A DNA stretch of 64,000 nucleotides. Origin: Phormidium willei BDU 130791 (GTDB taxonomy: Bacteria > Cyanobacteriota > Cyanobacteriia > Cyanobacteriales > Geitlerinemataceae). The stretch's first letter is position 1. Each line of letters starts with the position of its first letter. Under the pieces are notes generated by a model, which saw nothing but the letters and a program-made list of their open reading frames with translations, was not told the DNA's origin and did not search any database. Below, in pieces: positions 55,724 through 64,000 of the stretch. The stretch spans positions 21,567-85,566 of the forward strand of contig LSZA01000005.1 in assembly GCA_001637315.1 (NCBI GenBank). Direction: 5' to 3'. The position numbers were made by a program, and so were the translations under genes.

Positions 55724-58264
55724 TCATTCTCCCCCCGTCGGCAAACAGAGACGGGTAGAGATCACGGAGTCTTTAGATTTCAAGAGTTTCGGACGTTGGC
55801 CCGTCCCATCCTTACCCTGACGCTTCAGCGACGCGATCGGCAACCGCAACAGGCGATCGCCATTGAGTTGTAGTACCAACTCCGCCCCCGGAACCGCCCG
55901 TACAATCGCCAGCAGGCGATCGCTCTTATTCGCAAAGCGTAGGCCCTGAGTGCCGATCGCCCCCCGTTCCCCGAGCCGTAACTCCTCAACCGGCAAGCGT
56001 TTACAATAACCCCGCTCAGTCACCAACACCAACTCATCAGACGCCTCAACAATCCCCAAACCCGCGATCGTTTCCGTCTTCCGTAGCCTGACCGCCTGAT
56101 AGCCTTGAGCCGTGCGCCCCAACAGCGGCAATTGCTCCTCATCCACCGGCATACGCAACAAGCGGCCCCCACTCGACGCCACGATCGCATCGAGTCCCTC
56201 CCGAGCCAGTTCAATCCCATAGAGTCCATCATCTTGCTTGAACTTCAACACCGTTAAACCCCGAGCCGTAATCTGGCCGATCTCACTCACCGCCAAGCGT
56301 TTAATCCGTCCCCCTTGCGTCAAAAACACCACCTGTTGCTGCTCAAAGCGTTCATCCGCCACAAACTGAGCCACGATCGCCTCAGGATCCCCCTGAGCCG
56401 CCGGCGGTAACAACCCCACCAACGGCTGTCCGCGATCGTTACGGCCACTGAGTTTCGCAATATCACCCACCGCCGCCGAATACAGCTTGCCATCCCGGAC
56501 AAACATCCACAACGGGCGATCCGTTTGCGTCGCCACCTGTTGTAACGGAAAATCCTCCGTCATATCGAGCAATTCCCCCTGAGGCGATACCGGTTCAATG
56601 GGGGTGACGCTCTTAAGCGGCAGACGACGGCCATAACCCCGTTGCGTAATCTCCAAAACCGTCTCTTCCGCTTGGGGCTGGAGATCCAGCGGCAACGAGA
56701 CACTCAGAGGCTGATCCGGAGCCTCCTCAAACTGCGTCACCTCCGACTTCACCGTTCCATCCGCCATCACAATGCGAGTGCGTCGCTCATCAGCAAACTT
56801 GCGCTTGAGATGACGCAATTCTTTTTTCAGAGACTTAAGCAACTCATGGCGATCGCCCAACAGCCCCTGTAACACGTCCCGACGTTGACTCAGTTGAGTC
56901 AACTCAGCCTTGAGATTGTCCCGTTCCATCCCCGTCAACCGACGCATCGGCATCGCCAAAATCGCATTGGCCTGAGCCTCACTGAAGTCTAACCGCTCCT
57001 GAAACTGGACTTTCGCCGTCGTTCCATCCGGCGCGTTGCGCAAAATATCAATCACCGCATCCAGATGATCTAAAGCAGCCAACAACCCAGACAACAGATG
57101 TAAGCGACTTTCAATTTTAGTGAGTTCATCTTGATACTGACGGGTTAGAGTTTCCTCACGGAAATCCAGAAAAGCCTGGAGTGTCTCCCGGAGGCTCAAC
57201 TGGCGGGGTTGGTTGTCCACCAGAGACAACATGATCACCCCAAAGGTATTTTGCAGCGCCGTAAGACGATAGATTTGCTTGAGAACCTTTTGGGGACTGG
57301 CTTCTCGTTTAAGTTCAATCACCACCCGAATCCCAGAACGATCGCTCTCATCGCGAATATCCGAGATGCCATCGAGTTTACCCTGATTCACCAAATGAGC
57401 TAACTTTTCAATCCAACTGGATTTACTCACCTGGAAGGGAAACTCACTGACAATTAAAGCCGGCCGCTGCGATCGCCGCGTTTTGCCCGTTTGCACCGTC
57501 TCAACACTCACTACCCCCCGTACCGTCAGACTACCGCGTCCCTTGAGATACGCATCACGAATCCCCTGAATCCCCACAATCTCGCCGCCCGTGGGAAAAT
57601 CTGGCCCCGGGATGAGTTCCAAGAGTTTCTCATCTGACAGGGTTGGGCGATCGATCAGAGCCATCAGGCCATCGACAAGTTCCCCGAGATTATGAGGCGG
57701 GATATTCGTCGCCATCCCCACCGCAATCCCGGAACTGCCATTGAGCAAGAGAATCGGCAGTTGAGCCGGCAGAACCACCGGTTCCTGTTGAGAATTATCG
57801 AAATTGCCCGTAAAATCGACCGTCGCCGTGCCAATCTCACTCAGTAGCGCCTGATTTCCCAGTTCACCCAAGCGGGTTTCGGTATACCGCATCGCCGCCG
57901 GTGGATCATTATCAATCGAGCCAAAGTTACCATGGCCCGCCAACAGAGGATAACGACTCGAAAACTCTTGCACCAGGCGCACCAGAGCATCATAGACCGA
58001 TTGATCGCCGTGGGGGTGATATTTCCCCAACACATCCCCGACAACCCGAGCGCATTTACGATAAGGACGATCTGGCGTCAATCCCAGCTCGTGCATCGCG
58101 TAAATAATCCGCCGGTGAACCGGTTTGAGTCCATCTCGCACATCCGGAAGCGCCCGCCCCACGATCACACTCATGGCGTATTCAAGGTAGGACTGCTGCA
58201 TCTCCTGGTGCAAAGCGGTTGGGACGATTTGTCCGCCGGAGAGGAGGTTTAACTGCTTAGCCAT
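55724..58264 (-). CDS. gyrA: Type IIA DNA topoisomerase subunit A (GyrA/ParC family, ParC-like)
   Basis: About 846 residues. The N-terminal breakage-reunion domain has [55 protein letters not shown] and the active-site region [11 protein letters not shown] with the catalytic Tyr. The C-terminal beta-pinwheel (about 500-840) has blade motifs such as [26 protein letters not shown] and [26 protein letters not shown]. The GyrA box (QRRGGKG), which gyrase needs for wrapping DNA and supercoiling, appears only as the degenerate GERGAIG. So this may be the topoisomerase IV-like paralogue seen in cyanobacteria, with a true gyrA elsewhere. The symbol follows common usage only. The ATG at 58264 has AAGGAAAC upstream; the frame opens further up, to 58342. 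Confidence 0.9.
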   Translation of the reverse strand: MAKQLNLLSGGQIVPTALHQEMQQSYLEYAMSVIVGRALPDVRDGLKPVHRRIIYAMHELGLTPDRPYRKCARVVGDVLGKYHPHGDQSVYDALVRLVQEFSSRYPLLAGHGNFGSIDNDPPAAMRYTETRLGELGNQALLSEIGTATVDFTGNFDNSQQEPVVLPAQLPILLLNGSSGIAVGMATNIPPHNLGELVDGLMALIDRPTLSDEKLLELIPGPDFPTGGEIVGIQGIRDAYLKGRGSLTVRGVVSVETVQTGKTRRSQRPALIVSEFPFQVSKSSWIEKLAHLVNQGKLDGISDIRDESDRSGIRVVIELKREASPQKVLKQIYRLTALQNTFGVIMLSLVDNQPRQLSLRETLQAFLDFREETLTRQYQDELTKIESRLHLLSGLLAALDHLDAVIDILRNAPDGTTAKVQFQERLDFSEAQANAILAMPMRRLTGMERDNLKAELTQLSQRRDVLQGLLGDRHELLKSLKKELRHLKRKFADERRTRIVMADGTVKSEVTQFEEAPDQPLSVSLPLDLQPQAEETVLEITQRGYGRRLPLKSVTPIEPVSPQGELLDMTEDFPLQQVATQTDRPLWMFVRDGKLYSAAVGDIAKLSGRNDRGQPLVGLLPPAAQGDPEAIVAQFVADERFEQQQVVFLTQGGRIKRLAVSEIGQITARGLTVLKFKQDDGLYGIELAREGLDAIVASSGGRLLRMPVDEEQLPLLGRTAQGYQAVRLRKTETIAGLGIVEASDELVLVTERGYCKRLPVEELRLGERGAIGTQGLRFANKSDRLLAIVRAVPGAELVLQLNGDRLLRLPIASLKRQGKDGTGQRPKLLKSKDSVISTRLCLPTGGE

Positions 58265-58620
58265 GAAGTTCGTTTCCTTAAGGTCTGACAGTGTTGGTGC
58301 AACGGGGTTGGTGCAACGGGAGCGACGTACCGAATTTCCCAAACGCCGACATTTTTAACATTTAAGCGCAACGACGGCGTGAAGAACAGTGCGTTGACCG
58401 ATAGGTCGGCCCTCGCAATCCGCTACAATGATGGGGTACAGGTCAGATTGCGTAGGATAGTGTACCGTGTGTCGGGTTTGTCCTCCTAGTTCCGCTCTCG
58501 TCTCCAAATGGGAGTTTAGCCAGGTTCCTTGGCTAGATTTGCTCAGCGTTTCGGAGTACGATCGAGAACAGGTCGAATGTCCACCGTTAGGGTCAAACAA
58601 AGTTTAGGTTAAAACAGCAG
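58265..58620. other. Divergent promoter region, about 356 bases
   Basis: Contains the promoters of the gyrase-type gene (reverse) and the response regulator (forward). TTGACC at 58394-58399 and TACAAT at 58424-58429 resemble -35 and -10 boxes, but their spacing of 24 is too wide to form one promoter. A short reverse frame at 58355-58600 has no family features and is not called. No RNA gene was recognised. Confidence 0.5.
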
Positions 58621-59022
58621 ATGAAGACCGTTCTGATTGTAGAGGACGATTTAGTTAACGCGCGGGTGTTCTCAAAGATTTTGACGAAACGAGGCGGCAT
58701 GGCCGTCAAACATACCGAAAATGTTGAAGAGGTGATGGAGATTGCCCAGGCCGGAGATGCCGATATCATCTTGATGGATGTCTCCCTCGCTCACAGCGTC
58801 TATCAGGGACAATCCGTAGATGGGATTAAAATCACCCAAATTCTCAAATCTGATCCGGTGACGGCTAAGTTACCCATCATTTTAGTGACGGCTCATGCCA
58901 TGGCCGGCGATCGCGAGACATTTCTCTCCCAAAGTGGCGCTGATGGCTATATTTCTAAACCCGTCGTCGATCACCAAGAATTTGTCGACAAAATCCGCGC
59001 CCTGATCCCCACCGAGGAGTAA
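58621..59022 (+). CDS. Single-domain response regulator (CheY-like)
   Basis: A 133-residue stand-alone receiver domain. The acidic pair is EDD (8-10), D53 in IILMDVSL is the phosphorylation site, VTAHAM gives the conserved Thr, and YISKPV the Lys. After D53 there is an insert (AHSVYQGQSVDG) that lengthens the loop next to the active site; it would lie close to the partner-binding face. There is no output domain, so it acts by protein contact, probably under a histidine kinase located elsewhere. It is divergent from the topoisomerase gene. Confidence 0.92.
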   Translation: MKTVLIVEDDLVNARVFSKILTKRGGMAVKHTENVEEVMEIAQAGDADIILMDVSLAHSVYQGQSVDGIKITQILKSDPVTAKLPIILVTAHAMAGDRETFLSQSGADGYISKPVVDHQEFVDKIRALIPTEE

Positions 59023-59131
59023 GCCCGTCCAGGGCTTGGCTCACCGGCCGAGAGATGGGGCGCAGATAGGGGCGATCGCCGTCAAGGCCCCGCCCAAAAC
59101 CACTCACCCGATGAACCCTTCCCCAAGATCC

Positions 59132-60019
59132 CTAGGGCGCCATCTCGATCGACAGCGGTTGTCGCTCATCACGAACGCTCGTGACAATCTCCCGAATTTG
59201 GGGGGTACTTAACAGATCGCGAGCCGCCGTAATGAGGCGATCGCCCCAGAGATTCATTTCCAAGAAATCAATCTCAGCATAGCGAACATCCAACTCCAGA
59301 GCGGCCTCGGCTAAGCTCACAGCTTCCTCGCGATCGCCTTGAGCATAACGAGCCACCGCGATGGCTAACTGGGGTTCGGCTTCACGGGGGGCGATCGCCT
59401 GAGAGTTCTCCCACAGTTCAACGGCCTCGTCAATCTCTCCCATCTCATAGCGAATTAGGCCAATATTGTTGATGGCCGGCCAGAAGCTATTATTTTGTTC
59501 AAAGGCAATTTCATACCGCTCAATGGCCTGCTCAAACTCGCCTCTCATGTAATAGGCGTTCCCCAAGTCAAATAACGCCCCGAGTTCTTGAGGTTGTCGC
59601 TCCAACCCCGCCTCTAACTCACGAATCGCGCCAGTATAGTCTTCCGCTTGGAAATACGCCGAACCTAGCGCAAAGCGAACCAGAGCATTCTCGGGTTCTA
59701 GGGAACGCGCCGTTTGCAGGGCCGCAATCCCATCATCAACGCGATCAACTTGTAAATATAGGCTGCCCAAAATCCCCCAAGCCTGAGGACTTGACGGTAG
59801 CAACTCGACCCCTAACTCGGCTCGGGGAATGGCGCGATCGTACTGCTGGAAACGAGCCCAGCGATCGGCCTCCTGGAGAATACTTGATCCGAGTTCTTCG
59901 AGTTGTTGGCGATCGAGGTCCGGCGCATGGGGAAGTTGCGCCTGGCCACGAGCGGGTTGAACAGCGGTGGCCAAGCCAAGGGTGACCAGTAGAGAAATCC
60001 AGAAATGACGTTTTGGCAC
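59132..60019 (-). CDS. Exported TPR protein
   Basis: A 295-residue protein with a signal peptide (about 1-26, ISLLVTLGLATAVQPARGQA) and then an array of six or so tetratricopeptide repeats (about 35-260), with units such as LGSLYLQVDRVDDGIAALQTA, FDLGNAYYMRGEFEQAIERY and NIGLIRYEMGEIDEAVELWE. It would be periplasmic or lumenal and serve as a protein-protein scaffold. The N-terminal and C-terminal flanks are short. Cyanobacterial relatives exist but carry no assigned function. The stop is about 110 bases from the response regulator gene, with which it converges. Confidence 0.85.
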   Translation of the reverse strand: MPKRHFWISLLVTLGLATAVQPARGQAQLPHAPDLDRQQLEELGSSILQEADRWARFQQYDRAIPRAELGVELLPSSPQAWGILGSLYLQVDRVDDGIAALQTARSLEPENALVRFALGSAYFQAEDYTGAIRELEAGLERQPQELGALFDLGNAYYMRGEFEQAIERYEIAFEQNNSFWPAINNIGLIRYEMGEIDEAVELWENSQAIAPREAEPQLAIAVARYAQGDREEAVSLAEAALELDVRYAEIDFLEMNLWGDRLITAARDLLSTPQIREIVTSVRDERQPLSIEMAP

Positions 60020-60660
60020 GGTATCCCGTCGAGGTAGCTGATAGGTGACTATAGTTAGCAGCTTAGTCTATTGTCCCCATAAACGACAATTCTTCGGCCA
60101 CTCCCGCAGAAGCTGAGTCAGAAGACGATGGCCTTAGGGAACCATCCCTCCCCACAGCAAAACGGACAACCCCGAAGGATTGCCCGTGAAAGGCGTGATT
60201 CAACATTGTTCTTTCATGATTAGGGAACTCGCATTAGGTCACATTAGGACAGATGTACAAGTTCGGTGGATGCCATGCCCTAACCCTCATCCCAAACAAC
60301 AAAAAAGACTCAAGCTCTAAGCTGACTTCTTGTTCGGACGACCTTCAAAGGGTTGCAACCCACTATCAGGATACTCGTCCTTACTGGGAGAGAAAATGCG
60401 TAAGAAGCCTTCTGAAACGTACTGTACCGAGTCTTTCATCAATTTCCAGAGTTTCATAATTATGACCCCACTTGAAAATAACATCAGATCTCAGAGGTGG
60501 TTTAAAACACAACCTCTTCTACCTATCAGGATAGCGAAGATTCCCCGTTGTCTTCAAGGTTGTAATATTTATTTGAACTCGGTATTAGTTTGAAATATTT
60601 AGGGGGAGTGATGTCACGTCACTCCCCCCAGACCGACCCTTGAGCGGCACGAGACGAACA
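60020..60660. other. Intergenic region of about 640 bases, no gene assigned
   Basis: It should contain the promoter of the TPR gene at the left. The middle is AT-rich, and two short forward frames (60253-60459 and 60330-60593) overlap each other without family features, so they are not called. The strings ACTATCAGGATAC (60362) and CCTATCAGGATAGC (60521) are similar but do not form a repeat array. At 60602-60628 there is a perfect 10-base inverted repeat (see next entry). Confidence 0.5.
60602..60628 (-). terminator. Hairpin after the DUF1517 gene
   Basis: GGGGGAGTGA and TCACTCCCCC pair perfectly with a 7-base loop. It is placed about 33 bases downstream of the DUF1517 stop on the reverse strand. 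Downstream of the stem the sequence is AT-rich but not a pure T run. Confidence 0.7.
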
Positions 60661-61614
60661 CTAGACTAATTGCAAATCGGGATATCCCGCGAGCAAATCA
60701 TCCGACGTTAGAGTATCGCCCGTCGCTTGAGGAGTCCAGAGAACTTCGACGGCCAGTAGTTGTTCAGCACCAACGCCGCCAAGTTGTCGCAGAGCCTGAT
60801 TCAGACTCTCCGCATCCTGAATCGCCGGTAGCTTCAGTTTGCCCTGAACCCCAACCAAGAGCGTCACCACAATATATTCACTCGGTGCCTGAGACTCCAC
60901 CAGCGCCCCGGATTCTGACTCTCCGGTGAGGGCGTTATCCGGGCTTTGCTTGAGTTGGTTGTCATAGTTGCTGAGAGTTTCTTCGGAGAACTTACTCCGT
61001 TCAGACAAAGACCAACGATTAAATTGAGCCTCAGCACTGTTGAGACGAGTTTGTTCCGTATCAGAACTGGCGTAAGCAAAGTATTCTGGGTGACGCAACA
61101 GAGCTAAGGTTGATTCTTGCAACACCTGAGCGCGACCTTGGCCCGAACGGGTATCGGCACTGAGGGCGATGCGATCGAGATCGGTTTGCAAGTCTCGGGC
61201 CTCGGCCAACAGTCCCACTTGTAGCTTAGCCACTGAGACCGCCGGGTTGAGACTTTGAGGCTCGCCGCCGTCACCATCTCCCATGGAACCTCGGAAACTG
61301 CGAACCAGGAAGTTGGCAAGACTAATGACGATCAAAATCGAGAACAGTCCCCCAAAGCCGCCACCAAACCCGAAGAAGGGAATCAGGAAGGGAAAGCCAA
61401 AGCCACCGCCACCATAGCCACGATTGGGGGCATAGGACCGGCTCGGCGAGCTATAGGAGCGACTCGGAGCGCGGAAGGATCCGCCCCCCATGCGTCCCCC
61501 ACTACGGGCGGCCAGAGCGCCGTCAGCTTGGGAGAAGAAGAGAATGGCGATGACGCCGACGAGGAAAATAGATTTTAAAATTGGTTTGAGTTTGGCAAGT
61601 ACGGTACGACCCAT
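60661..61614 (-). CDS. DUF1517 family membrane protein
   Basis: A 317-residue protein with a signal-anchor or signal peptide (about 12-36, IFLVGVIAILFFSQADGALAA), a Gly/Ser/Arg-rich stretch (about 38-70, including GGRMGGGSF), and a Gly- and Phe-rich hydrophobic segment with a membrane helix (FSILIVISLANFLVRSF). The C-terminal 200 residues form the DUF1517 domain (SVAKLQVGLLAEARDLQTDL, GRAQVLQESTLALLRHPEYFAY, YIVVTLLVGVQGKLKLP). DUF1517 proteins are found in cyanobacteria and chloroplasts and are associated with the thylakoid, with no assigned activity. A hairpin follows the gene. Confidence 0.87.
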   Translation of the reverse strand: MGRTVLAKLKPILKSIFLVGVIAILFFSQADGALAARSGGRMGGGSFRAPSRSYSSPSRSYAPNRGYGGGGFGFPFLIPFFGFGGGFGGLFSILIVISLANFLVRSFRGSMGDGDGGEPQSLNPAVSVAKLQVGLLAEARDLQTDLDRIALSADTRSGQGRAQVLQESTLALLRHPEYFAYASSDTEQTRLNSAEAQFNRWSLSERSKFSEETLSNYDNQLKQSPDNALTGESESGALVESQAPSEYIVVTLLVGVQGKLKLPAIQDAESLNQALRQLGGVGAEQLLAVEVLWTPQATGDTLTSDDLLAGYPDLQLV

Positions 61615-61842
61615 AAAACCTCTGATGTTGTGTGATGTTGGTGTATTTTTTATGCCGTTACAGACTCGATCTAGGCTATCCGAGACCCCTGTGGATTCTG
61701 AGGATTGTTTAGGAAGCTTTGCGATCGCTGTTACGGATTGTTACGCTATTAGTCCTAATGTATCGTTTTTCAGAGCCAGACTGGGCCCAAGTTTAGGTGG
61801 ATAACCTCACTTGTTCTCAATAACTGACCCCTGACATTCCCC

Positions 61843-63894
<2,052 letters not shown>

Positions 63895-64000
63895 TCAGAA
63901 CGTTCAGAGAAAGGCTGGCTCAAACAAGGAGATGTCAGTGATGAGTCGAATTGAGATCGCAAAAGTTGGTCTGAATCGTACCAAAAATAGGGAATAAGAA

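Noticed and set aside
58355..58600. A reverse gene of 81 residues between the topoisomerase and response regulator genes
   Set aside because: Composition is unlike a folded protein, it fills the space needed for two divergent promoters, and nothing in it resembles a family.
60300..60600. Remnant of a CRISPR array (GTTGCAACCC and CTATCAGGATA strings)
   Set aside because: The two similar strings are not identical, are not evenly spaced and have no further copies; no cas gene is in the window.

Overview
The window is chromosomal DNA from a cyanobacterium, very probably a filamentous one. The octamer GCGATCGC (HIP1) is scattered densely through almost all of it. The gene set is typically cyanobacterial: ictB, a CAAD/CURT1-family protein, an Rre1/Ycf29-type regulator, a glutamate synthase, an RRM RNA-binding protein and DUF1517, DUF2214, DUF3352 and DUF6816 proteins. 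Heptameric tandem repeats of the TTCCCTG type occur between genes. A small secreted peptide with an HRGSGR motif at 5025-5261 looks like PatX, the HetR-linked peptide of filamentous species. I saw no rRNA, tRNA, CRISPR array or transposase.

Layout. 1-2750: start of pgk (cut by the window edge), then usp, an RbgA/YlqF GTPase and a peroxiredoxin-fold protein in a tight forward run. 2810-9403: reverse-strand genes for an EF-G-like GTPase, PatX, an FAD oxidoreductase, IctB and an RNA-binding protein. 10171-16776: a Pro-rich membrane protein, a DUF3352 protein, DNA polymerase I and a PHP-domain protein. 16943-17984: an MntA-type nucleotidyltransferase beside a decayed HEPN partner, then an unknown small gene. 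18101-18793: the Rre1/Ycf29-type regulator.

18878-33536 is the accessory island and the most interesting part. A divergent vWA-like lipoprotein gene faces a seven-gene forward operon: a four-helix membrane protein, a tubulin/FtsZ-superfamily protein, a giant protein with an actin/Hsp70-type ATPase domain, and four proteins of different architecture (zinc ribbon, coiled coil, two-TM, WD40). These four carry five copies of one unrecognised domain of about 90-120 residues, with a core resembling G-x-YW-[LI]-V followed by YLVP. The operon is AT-rich and I found no GCGATCGC in it from about 20.95 to 32.05 kb, which suggests acquisition from elsewhere. Just downstream lies a membrane-anchored coiled-coil protein ending in a HicA-like domain.

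33701-64000 is mostly housekeeping: eno, a CAAD protein, mutL, purA, rplY, a PfkB kinase, an APH-P-loop kinase fusion, DUF2214, the large glutamate synthase, a frameshifted Uma2 gene, DUF6816 and CapA proteins, TPR proteins, a cupin, a methyltransferase, rsmE, a monooxygenase-like protein, a gyrase/topo IV A subunit, a single-domain response regulator, DUF1517 and ligA.

Functionally most genes act alone or in pairs. The one apparent multi-protein system is the 18.9-31.5 kb locus. There a GTP-binding tubulin relative and an ATP-binding actin relative may act at the membrane with a surface vWA protein and a set of adaptors linked by a shared domain. That role is inference; component identities rest on motifs read directly from the translations.
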